Assembly (NCBI GenBank): GCA_036245805.1
Contig: BTRK01000001.1
Span: 7,874,001-7,938,000, forward strand
Length of the DNA stretch: 64,000 bases
Direction of reading: 5' to 3'
DNA from: Pristionchus mayeri
Lineage: Eukaryota > Nematoda > Chromadorea > Rhabditida > Neodiplogasteridae
Under the pieces are notes generated by a model. The model was not told the DNA's origin, searched no databases, and was given only the letters and a program-made list of their open reading frames with translations. A program made the translations under genes and the position numbers. This document shows, in pieces, positions 1 to 11,850 of this stretch; the first letter of the stretch is position 1; each line of letters begins with the position of its first letter.

Positions 1-344
1 GTTAGTGGAGATGGATGGGAAGGGCGCGAAGGCTGCAAACAATTAATTCGTGGTATTGTCGTGAGTCATTCGCTGAATGGAAAGTGGATTTAAGTAGATG
101 CATTTACCTTGACGAACCGTGCCCTTTTCTTTTTCAATTGTTTCATAGGACTTCCAGTGGAAGATGAAGACGGGGATGATAGGTTGCAAATTCTCATGTC
201 TCTCCTACTCGTCGTAGGATTGGCTTTCGCCCACAATGTAGAAGATTGCTATAAACCATGTTGTCAGTGAATTATAGGCTTGTGATTTATAGATCCGTTA
301 GTATTTTTTGTAATATTTCAACCGTTCTTAATGATATACCGTCG
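1..344. other. Unassigned DNA
   Basis: I see no gene, RNA or clear repeat here. It is ordinary mixed-composition DNA leading into the tandem repeats that start near 345. Confidence 0.4.
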
Positions 345-905
345 GAATGTCATCCATCTGATTGGTTCTCTCTTGAAGGGGAGAATGGGAGGGAAGTGGG
401 GGGAGAGGAGAGAGACTGGAGATAGTAAACGGTAATGTTGTGTTAATTCGTTGCTAAATAATCACAAACAGATCGTACCAGATGTTTCTCATCCATCAGA
501 TTGGTTTTCTCATGAGGGGGAGATTGGGTGGAAAATGAGAGAGAGGAGAGAGACTGTAGATAATAAATGTAAGACTGCCCGCTGATTCATTACTGTATTC
601 ACAAGACATCATACCAGAGGCTTCTCGCCCTTCTTGATTCTCTCTTGAGGGTGAGATGAGGAGGACAGATTGAGAGAAGAGGGCGACTAAAGACAAGCCA
701 ATCTGTCAATAACCGTTCACTATGATTTTTCCGATTATGATGTCAATCAATAATTAATATACGGTAAGTAAGTGTATAGTGCATTCATACAAAAATCATA
801 CCGGTGATATATTCTCATCCATCAACTCAATTTGATGTGGAGTGAGAGAGGAGAGACACGAGGAGGAATGCATTGGAGAAATGGGAGAGGACTACAAACC
901 ATTAA
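345..905. repeat. Degenerate tandem repeat, about 4 copies
   Basis: Four imperfect copies of a unit of roughly 125-175 bp start near 345, 483, 608 and 795. Each copy has a phrase like TCATCCATCAGATTGGTT, then a purine-rich GGAGAGAGACT stretch, then an AT-rich tail. Divergence and indels between copies suggest an old array. No gene overlaps it convincingly; the short ORFs here follow the repeat rather than protein-like composition. Confidence 0.7.
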
Positions 906-1464
906 ATTGACAAGGTTTTAGTAAGTTTTTTCAATAGGGTAGGTGTTACCGTTGGTTTCTCTCTCCATCTCTTCTCTATTCAATGAAGGAAATGATTCGG
1001 AAGAGAGACAGAATGAATGAGGGGGAGATGGCTGTGTTTGGATTACGGTAGGACATACAAAATGTAAACTAATCACCTTCAAGATCTCTCTCACTTCCAT
1101 TAGAATGTTTCCGAGGCGGTTTCCTCCTCTCCACTGTGTTCTGTCCCTCGCCCTCATCTCTTTTAAGCCCTATTGAATATCAATTTTAAGCCCTATATTT
1201 AGGCATGGAAACTGCTTCAAGTTTCTCACCAATTCCCCAGCGAGGGGGGGTGAGAAAACGGCAACGACAAAACGGCAACACGGCTTATTTACGACAAAAC
1301 GGCAACGACATAACGGCAAGCGACAAAACGGCAACGGATCATAACTCAATGGGGAGTTGTCCTAGAACATCGGGAGTGGTCTGTATCTTATCAGTGTATT
1401 TTCCCCGTTATTATCAATAACATGATCTTTGATCTTTTGGGAGTCGACGACAAAACGGCAACGA

Positions 1465-2094
1465 GCCATAACACCACTCAGAATCATCCCACAGCTCTCG
1501 GATCGGCACCAATCGATAGCTAATGATCTGATCTATCCATTCTACATCTGATCTTTGATCTTTGGTCAACTGACGACAAAACGGCAACGAGCCATAACAT
1601 CACTCAAAATCATCCCACAGCTCTCGGATCGGTACCAATCGATAGCTAATGATCTGATCTATCCATTCTACATCTGATCTTTGATCTTTGGTCAACTGAC
1701 GACAAAACGGCAACGAGCCATAACATCACTCAAAATCATCCCACAGCTCTCGGATCGGTATCAATCGATTGCTAATGATCTGATCTACCCATTCTACATC
1801 TGATCTTTGATCTTTGGTCAACTGACGACAAAACGGCAACGAGCCATAACATCACTCAAAATCATCCCACAGCTCTCGGATCGGTACCAATCGATTTCTA
1901 ATGATCTGATCTATCCATTCTACATCTGATCTTTGATCTTTGGTCAACTGACGACAAAACGGCAACGAGCCATAACATCACTCAAAATCATCCCACAGCT
2001 ATCGGATCGGTACCAATCGATTTCTAATGATCTGATCTATCCATTCTACATCTGATCTTTGATCTTTGGTCAACTGACGACAAAACGGCAATAA
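1465..2094. repeat. Left TIR minisatellite, 5 x 126 bp
   Basis: Five head-to-tail units with an exact 126-bp period; the landmark CAAAACGGCAACGA ends at 1464, 1590, 1716, 1842 and 1968, and a diverged sixth occurrence ends at 2094. Each unit contains CTGATCTTTGATCTTTGG and CCAATCGATAGCTAATGATC. Units differ by only a few substitutions. The array is the reverse complement of the array at 4951-6841 and forms the inner part of the transposon's left terminus. Confidence 0.95.
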
Positions 2095-2731
2095 TTTCGA
2101 GTAATATGCAAGCTTGCACATGAGCGTGCTTTTTACTCTTCCCCCTTTTGGAGTTGTTTTTTGATCTCTATACACAGCATTCTGACTCGACAGAAAAGGG
2201 AGCTTAGTCGAACTGCAATGAGTATACTTGAAATCCTTCTGAAACATAAAATCTCCCTCCGTGAATCGCCCTCTCAGTGAACGGAACAGACTAGGCTGAT
2301 TTGTGTTTCACTCCAACTATGAGACGCAAAAGTGTTCAGAGTGATCAAATTGGGGGCATTGTTTTATGTTTCAGAGGATTCCCAAATATTCAAGATCTTT
2401 CAAACAGCCTATTTGCAGTTCGGGTTTTCGTGGGAAAATTCAAAATATTAATCCCTTTGTCTACCCTTATCTGGAGAGAACAATGGGGGTCAGAACGCTG
2501 TGTATATGTTCGTAGAATATTTTGCTTAAAACAATTACACATTTCCTGGTCTTAATTTATTTGTATAACACTTCTCGGATTATCAAAGAGTAAATGGGAT
2601 GAAAATGATGCATTAGTTCTTCTGATTCAACATCAAAACAATATAAATTTCGAACATAATTTCACAAAATATCTTCCTATTTACTCTAGTATATGCGCAA
2701 CTTCAAAATTATGAATAATGTGGAAATGACT
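2095..2731. other. Internal non-coding part of the MULE
   Basis: DNA between the left repeat array and the transposase stop codon. I see no coding exon. A stretch near 2300-2330 (ACTATGAGACGCAAA) resembles one near 13525 inside the hAT-like element, but the similarity is short. Confidence 0.4.
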
Positions 2732-4651
2732 TCAGAATGGAGTGCAAATATGGGTTGACAATGCAATAATATGGTCTACGATGGATTGACCCATGCGGCC
2801 ATTTGAGACAGCGTTGTATCTACGCGTATGGCGTCTAGTCACCTGGTCACTTTGCGGGTATGCCTGAGCAATTGTGAGCTGCTGCAGCCTGGCCGTTTCA
2901 TGCTTGGCAGTGTATACTTTATCATGTTCGAGTAGAATTGCCGCCACTTTTTGAGCAGCTGAATCCGCTGGGGCAGACTACAAGAAAAAAATGTTAAAAA
3001 ATCCACGACTATGCCTTACCTGCAGCTTACTGTTGAATGACTCAATTGTAGAGTTTCCAATCTGCATTTTCGCAAGAACTCGATCATGAATTGACCATGT
3101 TTGGGGGGGATACATCGGAGAAACCCGTACACCATTGGGAGCCTTCACCCCAACATAGGTTCTTTCGAAATATTCGTACAGATCTGCAAAAATTCAAAAA
3201 AAAACCCCACAATACGTTCCCTACTTACCCTCGACCTTGACATATCTAGCAGCCGAAATTATAGGATAAAAATAATCTAGCGCTTCATTTTTCAATTCTT
3301 CGAAGTACGAAGGAATATCGTTCGCATGGACAAGGCTCAACGCCATGAGGCCTTTGAAGTATCGCTTTGTCCTGGGCGCACTATAGAAATCGGTCAGTTT
3401 CAAAGACTGAAATAAATTCGATAACGTTCATGTTCAACTAATAGTTCTAACTTGAATTTTGCGGAAAACTGCCTGGTAGAGATGAAATGCACAACGAGAA
3501 ATTGCAGTGGAGGGGAAAACGTTAAGGAATCCACTCGACAATGCATTCTCAAAATTTAAAGCAAGCACTCAAATTAGCTGCCAAATAAGCATATACTAAC
3601 CACAAGAAAGAGTCAACGGCGAGGGAACGCCTTGTGCATTCAACCATGCAAATACATTCTCATATGTCGCTGTTGTCTTCGAGGAAAGAAAGGCATACAG
3701 GCAAGGAGTGAGAAGGTGATCTTCCTAATTAGTTCAAAATAAATATCTAGGAAAAGAATTTCAAAATGCAACCTGTACTCCCACAATGAGGATCTGTGCA
3801 AAATCGTGTGGAGCTGCGAAGAAGGTGCCGTCAGCGCTCCAATCGGGCACTGTGCGAAGCAGTCTCAGGCCTATCAAAAGATTAAATAAATTTCATAATA
3901 ATATTATTTTCAAAGAATATATTATGGGGAAGCAAAAAACTACCTGCATCACTGAGTAGAATTTTGTGCGCTCCCGCATCCCCTTTGCGAAATAGATGAC
4001 AATTATCTTCTCGAAGGAATGTAATATCTGTAAGAGTTTAATGAATCACAGCAATTGAATTTCCTTGCTCGAGTTATTAAAAAAGGTAAGGCTTATGAGA
4101 TGATCAACCTACCGAATTTGGATGCGTCTAATGTAGCAGGCCAGACTTTGATCCCCCGGACTTCCACACTTCTCTGTACCGATCTGATAATTGCCGGTGC
4201 ATTTAAATGGGGCTTCAGGTGCGGCGGCGCATTGATGACATTGCTTTTGATCACATCGGCAGTAGATATTCCGATTTTTCTGTCATCTTGTGCCTTCTTG
4301 CGTACATTGCGAATCTAAAAACGAGTATTTCCGCAAGGAAATATGTAAATTAAAATAAATATTACCTCGTCTCCGTGATCTGGCGGAAGATGAACCGGCT
4401 TATGGTCATTGTAGATTGTCAATTTCCCGTTGATCATCTTTGCCTTGCCGGCGCATTTGTACGTCAAGCATCTTAAATCTTTCGTTAAAAGAATACTCTG
4501 AACCATTCTTAAGACACGGACAAAAATAGAAGGTAAATAATTACCGGTACAGCTGCTGCCCGCTTTTATCGACATGATATTTTCGATATTCGAATCCTCC
4601 ATCGTCATAAACGATCAATTTGCCCTTGTTGCTAACAGAAGCAGTAGCCAT
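2732..4651 (-). CDS. FLYWCH-MULE transposase
   Basis: Transposase of the surrounding element. Ten exons join in frame to 474 residues: 4651-4545, 4471-4366, 4314-4113, 4027-3944, 3870-3773, 3724-3601, 3567-3452, 3406-3229, 3183-3020, 2977-2732. Residues about 9-72 form a FLYWCH zinc finger (GGFEYRKYHVD, YRCLTYKCAGKA, then HKPVH), a family DNA-binding module. The MULE core follows: DGTF at 180-183 (first catalytic Asp), PCLYAFLSSKTTATYENVF, then FHLYQAVFRKIQ, IPSYFEEL (Glu 315 as the likely third acid), and GNSTIESFNSKLQ. Where the family has TDFE this copy reads LNFE (Asn 245), so the second acid seems lost. The acceptors of exons 2 and 7 (TTTAAG, TTTGAG) are weak and were chosen to keep frame. 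The start is the first ATG before the FLYWCH domain. Confidence 0.9.
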
Positions 4652-4950
4652 CGTGATTACCTTTAAATTAAATATGAATAATTAAAAGTATAAAAAAAAT
4701 CAAAATAGCAAACACAAATACAACTAAATTCGACATATGTTCAATGTGAAACAAGTTAACACGTGTTTTGGAATCGATCGAGTCGATCGATATGCACTTG
4801 GCTACACCGTAACCTCAACAAACGTGCTCAAATTAAAAAAAACTGCAAGAAAATGTTTCTTTATATATCACCAAATATATTGTTCATTTTGCTCGACATT
4901 GGTAATAAATGAGAGGAATCTTGTTTTCATTACATTAACTCAATTATGTC
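4652..4950. other. Internal spacer upstream of the transposase
   Basis: AT-rich DNA between the transposase start codon and the right repeat array. It should hold the transposase promoter and 5' leader, but I cannot point to a specific motif. Confidence 0.4.
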
Positions 4951-6841
4951 TCGTTGCCGTTTTGTCGTCAGTTGACCAAAGATCAAAGATCAGATGTCGA
5001 ATGGATAGATCAGATCATTAGCTATCGATTGGTGCCGATCCGAGAGCTGTGGGATGATTCTGAGTGATGTTATGGCTCGTTGCCGTTTTGTCGTCAGTTG
5101 ACCAAAGATCAAAGATCAGATGTCGAATGGATAGATCAGATCATTAGCTATCGATTGGTGCCGATCCGAGAGCTGTGGGATGATTCTGAGTGATGTTATG
5201 GCTCGTTGCCGTTTTGTCGTCAGTTGACCAAAGATCAAAGATCAGATGTAGAATGGATAGATCAGATCATTAGCTATCGATTGGTGCCGATCCGAGAGCT
5301 GTGGGATGATTCTGAGTGATGTTATGGCTCGTTGCCGTTTTGTCGTCAGTTGACCAAAGATCAAAGATCAGATGTAGAATGGATAGATCAGATCATTAGC
5401 GATCGATTGGTGCCGATCCGAGAGCTGTGGGATGATTTTGAGTGATGTTATGGTTCGTTGCCGTTTTGTCGTCAGTTGACCAAAGATCAAAGATCAGATG
5501 TCGAATGGATAGATCAGATCATTAGCTATCGATTGGTGCCGATCCGAGAGCTGTGGGATGATTCTGAGTGATGTTATGGCTCGTTGCCGTTTTGTCGTCA
5601 GTTGACCAAAGATCAAAGATCAGATGTCGAATGGATAGATCAGATCATTAGCTATCGATTGGTGCCGATCCGAGAGCTGTGGGATGATTCTGAGTGATGT
5701 TATGGCTCGTTGCCGTTTTGTCGTCAGTTGACCAAAGATCAAAGATCAGATGTAGAATGGATAGATCAGATCATTAGCTATCGATTGGTGCCGATCCGAG
5801 AGCTGTGGGATGATTTTGAGTGATGTTATGGTTCGTTGCCGTTTTGTCGTCAGTTGACCAAAGATCAAAGATCAGATGTAGAATGGGTAGATCAGATCAT
5901 TAGCAATCGATTGATACCGATCCGAGAGCTGTGGGATGATTTTGAGTGATGTTATGGCTCGTTGCCGTTTTGTCGTCAGTTGACCAAAGATCAAAGATCA
6001 GATGTAGAATGGATAGATCAGATCATTAGCTATCGATTGGTGCCGATCCGAGAGCTGTGGGATGATTCTGAGTGATGTTATGGCTCGTTGCCGTTTTGTC
6101 GTCAGTTGACCAAAGATCAAAGATCAGATGTCGAATGGATAGATCAGATCATTAGCTATCGATTGGTGCCGATCCGAGAGCTGTGGGATGATTCTGAGTG
6201 ATGTTATGGCTCGTTGCCGTTTTGTCGTCAGTTGACCAAAGATCAAAGATCAGATGTAGAATGGATAGATCAGATCATTAGCTATCGATTGGTGCCGATC
6301 CGAGAGCTGTGGGATGATTTTGAGTGATGTTATGGTTCGTTGCCGTTTTGTCGTCAGTTGACCAAAGATCAAAGATCAGATGTAGAATGGGTAGATCAGA
6401 TCATTAGCAATCGATTGATACCGATCCGAGAGCTGTGGGATGATTTTGAGTGATGTTATGGCTCGTTGCCGTTTTGTCGTCAGTTGACCAAAGATCAAAG
6501 ATCAGATGTAGAATGGATAGATCAGATCATTAGCTATCGATTGGTGCCGATCCGAGAGCTGTGGGATGATTTTGAGTGATGTTATGGCTCGTTGCCGTTT
6601 TGTCGTCAGTTGACCAAAGATCAAAGATCAGATGTAGAATGGGTAGATCAGATCATTAGCAATCGATTGATACCGATCCGAGAGCTGTGGGATGATTTTG
6701 AGTGATGTTATGGCTCGTTGCCGTTTTGTCGTCAGTTGACCAAAGATCAAAGATCAGATGTAGAATGGATAGATCAGATCATTAGCAATCGATTGATACC
6801 GATCCGAGAGCTGTGGGATGATTCTGAGTGATGTTGTGGCT
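4951..6841. repeat. Right TIR minisatellite, 15 x 126 bp
   Basis: TCGTTGCCGTTTTGTCGTCAG recurs at exactly 126-bp steps from 4951 through 6841, giving 15 whole units (1,890 bp). This is the reverse complement of the left array. Unit variants such as GATGTCGAAT versus GATGTAGAAT and GATTGGTGCC versus GATTGATACC recur in blocks, suggesting expansion by multi-unit duplication. The three-fold difference from the left array shows the termini change length independently. Confidence 0.97.
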
Positions 6842-7040
6842 CGTTGCCGTTTTGTCGTCGACTCCCAAAAGATCAAAGATCATGTTATTGATAATAACGG
6901 GGAAAATACACTGATAAGATACAGACCACTCCCGATGTTCTAGGACAACTCCCCATTGAGTTATGATCCGTTGCCGTTTTGTCGCTTGCCGTTATGTCGT
7001 TGCCGTTTTGTCACCCCCCCCCCCCCCCCAATATTCCCCA

Positions 7041-8802
7041 CAAAGTTCAACGCAATCTTGTGAGGAACCCTAAGGGCAGTCTCAAAGCGATTTCGGAAGC
7101 GGGGGACAAAAAATATGCCAAGATCTTCACAATTCTCTCGAATCTTGTGTGCCACGCGTGATAATATTGCATCATGCTTCGAAAGTGTCCTCACATAAGC
7201 CTATTTTGATTACTTTAAGCGTAGGCACCCGCTACAATCAGTTTTATAACAAGGTATTGCAAAAGTTTTAGAATAACAGGCATGTGTGCCATTTCCCGCG
7301 ACAAATGGAACACTTTGTAAGCAAGAAAAAAAGCTTACCTCAATTATCGATTAATTATCGATGATCCTCCTCTTTCTTCGGGATTCGTCGTCGCAATATT
7401 CAGCTGGAAAACGTCGGCGTTTCTGCAAATAACACGAAAAAATCAAGAATGCCACATCGAAAGCAAAGGAAATACGAGAACACGGGAAAAGAGAAGGACA
7501 GCAAAACCGCGAAGCCGAGAAAAAGTGACTGTAAATATGATTCTAGCCTATTTCACACACATGTTCCCTTCGCAGAAGAACGTCTGCTCAGGTAGGCATT
7601 GATAACGCGCAAAACCAAATCAATAATCCGGCAGAAACAGAAAGAAAAAATCAATAATCCCGCCCCACGTCACGAGCTTATTTAAAACGAGTTTTTCAAG
7701 TTTCGCGCGCTCGAGGGCAAAACGGCGCGCGTTTAGTCGCCACGGTCGGCGCGCGCTCTCTCTCGCTATTCGGGTCCAATTCGTGAGATGAGTCCCTCCG
7801 CCCGCCCTCTTTCGTGACCATTTCCGGTTTGGCAAACCGAATTGGTGACGAATGAAAACATTTCGTGACCAATTCGTGTGGCCTATTCGGACCCAATTCT
7901 GGACGATTTGACGCCCTCCCTCGGGGATTGGCTTTCGTGGCCAATTCGTTTTTCCATTTTAGGGACGATTTATTCGGGACCAATTCGGTTGAGGTTACCA
8001 GAGTCCTCTTTCGTGCCTTTCCTCTGTGTTCTCTGACCATTTACATAAACCGCTTCCCTGAATCTACCTCATTTTCAAACAAATCCTGATTGTCCCTGAG
8101 CCCTGTAGAAACTGCAAACGCGTGTATCTCGGCTCAAAGTTGAGCTAGAGACTTCAAATTTGGATTTGCATTATGGTTCAAGAATCCTATCTGTACATGT
8201 CTGCGGTATCCTAATATAATCTAAGGGTTTTATCCTGCTTTAAGTATACAAATCATTGAAATATTCAAAATAAAATATTTAACACCCCACGTAGAAATAC
8301 AAATCCGCCTTCAAGGAGCACATTTTCTAGTTGCTGGAATAAAACAATTCCAAGTGCATATGTACTCACCCTACTACCAAATACCATCAACAACGAATGT
8401 GCAAACTATACGATGCTACTGTCCCCCTCGTCCCATAATGTATTCCACCCTCCCTTTCAATGTACCATGCCAGAGCACCATCTGATTGTCGCCACCAGCA
8501 CTCCTTCTGTAGTCTCCATGGGCACTAGCAGAGGGACACCTCCATTGACTAAGGGAAGAGCTTGATATCGATTGCAAGCAGTATAAATCGAGTTAACATT
8601 GCTAAAAATTACGTTTTCTACCACATTGCTCAATCACACAATCTAATCCTAGTTATGAAGCCTGAACCTGCCTAAACGCACATGTGTTTCTTTCATCTCT
8701 ATCAAAGTGAGCGGAATATGAAATTGCATATAGTATCAACATAAAATAATGCCAGGGAGCAATAGTGAAATTCAAGCAATTACTAGTATTGGCAATTCGA
8801 TA
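7041..8802. other. Intergenic DNA with a GC-rich patch
   Basis: No gene recognised. At 7740-8000 the phrases TTCGTGACCAATTCG, TATTCGGACCCAATTC and TTCGGGACCAATTCGG recur several times in both orientations in an otherwise GC-rich stretch, possibly an old foldback element. The overlapping ORFs on both strands here look like products of that repetition. The rest is mixed, weakly AT-rich DNA. Confidence 0.45.
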
Positions 8803-9094
8803 ATAACGGGCCCGCTATTCCTCCCGCTCTCCCTTTCCGAGGTCACGGGCCCGCTATGAGAGGGAGAGACGTAGCGGGCCATATCGCTACATATCGCTAC
8901 GTAACATGCGACTACGCTGCCTCTCTCCTTCGCCTCCTTCCGCTCTTTTCTCTAAGTCGGTGAAGTTAGAGCGCGCGGCGAGAAGATGACAGGAGGCATA
9001 TCTGCACGCGAAAATGAGCGTAGCGATATGTAGCGATATGTTGCGGGCGCCCTATCTCTCCCGCTCCTCTGACCCGACGTAGCGGGCCCGTTAT
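8803..9094. mobile_element. Foldback element, GGGCCCGCTA termini
   Basis: The ends are inverted copies of ATAACGGGCCCGCTA (8803 and 9080-9094). Nested inverted copies of CGCTACATATCGCTACG lie inside (about 8885-8900 and 9020-9040). No coding capacity. I read it as a non-autonomous palindromic element; its superfamily cannot be assigned. Confidence 0.7.
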
Positions 9095-9575
9095 ATCGCT
9101 ATCGTTTTGCCGACCCTAGAAATTCTTGAAAATCGATTGAGGGTTAAAAAACACGATACCGACTGACACCGTGTTTCCGCTCGAGTTCTGGAGGCAGTCA
9201 TCTTTCGTCGGCGATCAATAATTGCCGAACACACCGTATTGATATCCGTCACATCCATAAGACGAAATTATCGAACCGTATTCAACGGTGCTTTGCATTT
9301 CCCGATACATATAACAAACATATTTTGAATTTTGTTAGAAATCTTCAATATTCATTTCGAACAATGGACCATGCGGAGCTATCTACAACAAGAAATCCGC
9401 ATTTCAGTTGAACTAAACAACTTGTTCACTTAGTGAAATCGTGAGAGGTAAAACTAGAATCGGACAACTAATAAATCTGCATAAAAACACCACAACACTA
9501 GGAGGCAAGCACGTTGTGCTATATTTACTGAAAAGGGCAAGAATTCTATTGGCAACATAATTTCTGCAGTGTTCG
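9095..9575. other. Unassigned DNA before the TSC1 pseudogene
   Basis: I see no exon or repeat. It leads directly into the truncated first exon of the TSC1 copy, so the duplication breakpoint is at or just before 9576. Confidence 0.4.
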
Positions 9576-10367
9576 CGACTACCGGGAAAGATCTACGATG
9601 ATCTCAGCCATATCCTCAAGGGATTGCCAGTGGAGAAACAGGTATGGTGGGAGGGCTACGGTAGATTGAATAATAGTTTATTAATGAAAGAAGTGGGGAC
9701 CGACGACTGCTTTTTCATCGACGCGAACTGTATCATATAAATGCGTGGCGCGAAATACCCTGGCACTTATTTTTTTTTTTCACTTCTGTGTAGAAAATTG
9801 GTATTCTTTAGTGACTGGTGATTTTGTGCGATTACTTCTACTGATATTGTGTTTGATTGATGCTTCTCTAGTAAATGAACTATATTCTTTTTCTACAGCG
9901 CGACATGCTGATGGCCCGCCTCTTCCTTGTCAATCAGCATCTTCTGTACGAGAGGAGTTGCAGGTGAGGATTTATGCAAATAATATTTAAAGTCTTGTCG
10001 TAATTTGCTAGGGACAGGGACGCATTGTTGTGGGGATGCATAGTACTACGAACGGCATAGAGCAGTTGAAGCAATTACACAAGGCGCGAATGATATTAGT
10101 CTTTTGTGGAAATGGGCTGAAAGGAATTGACGCACTCTCGTGCCTTTGATTGTTGTAGGACGTGAAAAACACAAAATCATTTGGTGAAATTCAATCTTCC
10201 AATTTTATTCATATCATCACAAGTTGATTCAATCAATATAAATCTATTTCCTGATGAAATTGCAATAATCTAACACGTGTGATATAGCGAATATAGATGC
10301 TGCGCTCGCTTTGCCATAGTCTGTAATAGAGTGCTTTGCGTAGTTCCGAAACGAATTCTCAATTCCA

Positions 10368-10615
10368 CACTAGGTCAGATGAGAACTAGTGCGTCATGGT
10401 TCCTTTGATTTATCAACTCTGGTGTGCCGCTCCAAGTCTGGTCGCGACTTGGGAGCTCTCTCACTCTTTTTTGCATGCGATCTCGTATCTCTGACAAACT
10501 CCCAAGTTGAAATCAAGCAAATTTCCAAGTCGATCCCAACGCGACCAGACTTGGGCGCGACTTGGAGCGGCGCACCAGAGAAAGGATGCATGACGCAATA
10601 GTTCTCATCCGACGT
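10368..10615. mobile_element. Foldback MITE, TSC1-pseudogene copy
   Basis: Inverted termini CTAGGTCAGATGAGAACTA and TAGTTCTCATCCGACGTG enclose inverted copies of CCAAGTCTGGTCGCGACTTGG-like sequence. A related element sits in the corresponding intron of the intact TSC1 gene (39351-39618), so insertion preceded the gene duplication. Confidence 0.8.
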
Positions 10616-10689
10616 GATGCCTTCAATTTCATACTGTAATCTCGGATTAAGTATTTGCGATTAGAGTAATCTCAGATTAAAAACGTAAG

Positions 10690-10924
10690 TTGAGGCATCC
10701 AAGCAAGGCTGGTTTGCCACCCCGCGCCAATTCTGCGTTCGGTCTGTCCTGAGGTTATCAGCGACCTATGCGTGAGGCTACCGCCCGTGTTGTGTGCACG
10801 TGGTGGGGGATTTCTGACCTATTTCTTAACCCCCTTGGTATGGGTGGATCTGCAGGCGAGGGGGTCGAACTCATGACCATCGGATTCGCATTCCTGGCAC
10901 ACAACCACTGCGCCACCTCGCCCC
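10690..10924 (-). mobile_element. tRNA-derived SINE
   Basis: Read on the minus strand the head is GGCGAGGTGGCGCAGTGG (pol III A box like a tRNA) followed about 45 nt later by GAGTTCGACCCCC (B box), then an unrelated tail. The same head, diverged, occurs at 60850-61104. It is too poor in the anticodon and acceptor stems to be a working tRNA. I do not see it in the matching parent TSC1 intron, so it probably arrived after the duplication. Confidence 0.7.
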
Positions 10925-11850
10925 GCAAGATTGCATGCTTTTAATCGTTGTTGTAAACGATTTAAATTCCAGACTGCAGCACGCGAACAGAAATCGCAGG
11001 CTATTCGGGAGAATAAAGCAGCAGAAGTTTAGATTTAACACTGTTTTTATTCCAACGGATGAGGAAAAGGAATCGGAACTTTCATTTGGCACGATTAAAA
11101 GGAGCTTGGTGAAACGGGGATCTTGAGAGCGCAAGCCATGCGCGTTTCACCTAATACACAAGTGGTATCTAGCGTAACTGAGCAATTTGAATTAATTAAC
11201 GATCCGATTGTAGGTAGCCGAGTTGCGTATGCATCGCGAGAGAGAAGTGAAGGAAGCAGATGATAAAGGCCATGGCGGACTACCGAAAGTGAGTTGCAAG
11301 TCAATTAGAGGGAAATTTGCTTTATTTTCCTGACTAATGGGTTTATTTGCATCCACATAACGGGTGATTTAATGCAATGTTCAAATAGGACTGCCTTATC
11401 TAGCCATGTAGAAACGAAGAATCGTCGGGTTCCGGATAAAAAAGTTCAAAATCACCATATGTTTAGTAAGTTAGAAGAAAGCCACAGGCTCAGTCCATTT
11501 CAGGCAGATAATAACGCTGAAAAAAAAACTGGAGAAGAGGAATCAAGTGTTGGCAGAGACAATGGCAAAGGAATCGGACGTGGGTTATCATCAATCCTTT
11601 GGATACTGTGCTCTTTGATCTCCGTGAATAATTTTGTAGCGAGCAATCATTGTTTGTAATAAATAAATAATTATTCCCAAATGATCTTTGATCTCTGTTA
11701 TTCACAGGAAATGTACTCACTCGGTCGTCGTACTGCCGAAGCGGAATAGATCGCCAACCTGGCGATGGCAGACAGGGAGAAGTACAGAATAGAGGTAGAG
11801 TTAACTTACACTTATTTCGGTATTTATTCAAAATCTTTAATTAAAAAAGC

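Larger units (their letters stand above)
1240..7032 (-). mobile_element. Mutator-like (MULE) transposon with minisatellite TIRs
   Basis: A 5.79-kb DNA transposon. The outermost sequences on both sides are a G tract, then TGA, then AAAACGGCAACGACA-type repeats in inverted orientation. The 8-bp direct repeat ATTCCCCA flanks it at 1232-1239 and 7033-7040 and fits a MULE target-site duplication. Unique inverted segments of about 150 bp (1290-1445 and 6855-7013) lead into inverted 126-bp tandem arrays (left about 1465-2094, right about 4951-6841). The arrays bracket one minus-strand transposase gene. G-tract slippage and an extra ACGGC repeat on the left make the exact ends uncertain by several bases. 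The coding capacity is complete but one catalytic residue appears changed (see the transposase entry). Confidence 0.9.

Noticed and set aside
4951..6841. Regular repeats that could suggest a CRISPR array
   Set aside because: The whole 126-bp unit is conserved with no variable spacers, and the array is inverted at the other end of a eukaryotic transposon.
7696..8089. Overlapping ORFs on both strands (114 and 74 codons)
   Set aside because: They follow a locally repeated, GC-rich TTCGTGACCAATTCG phrase and have no domain or splice support.
10850..10924. Candidate tRNA gene on the minus strand
   Set aside because: A and B boxes are present but the acceptor and anticodon stems do not pair, and a tail plus related copies indicate a SINE.
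11490..11831. 113-codon minus-strand ORF inside the TSC1 pseudogene
   Set aside because: It is antisense to pseudogene exons 31-32 and their intron and has no support of its own.
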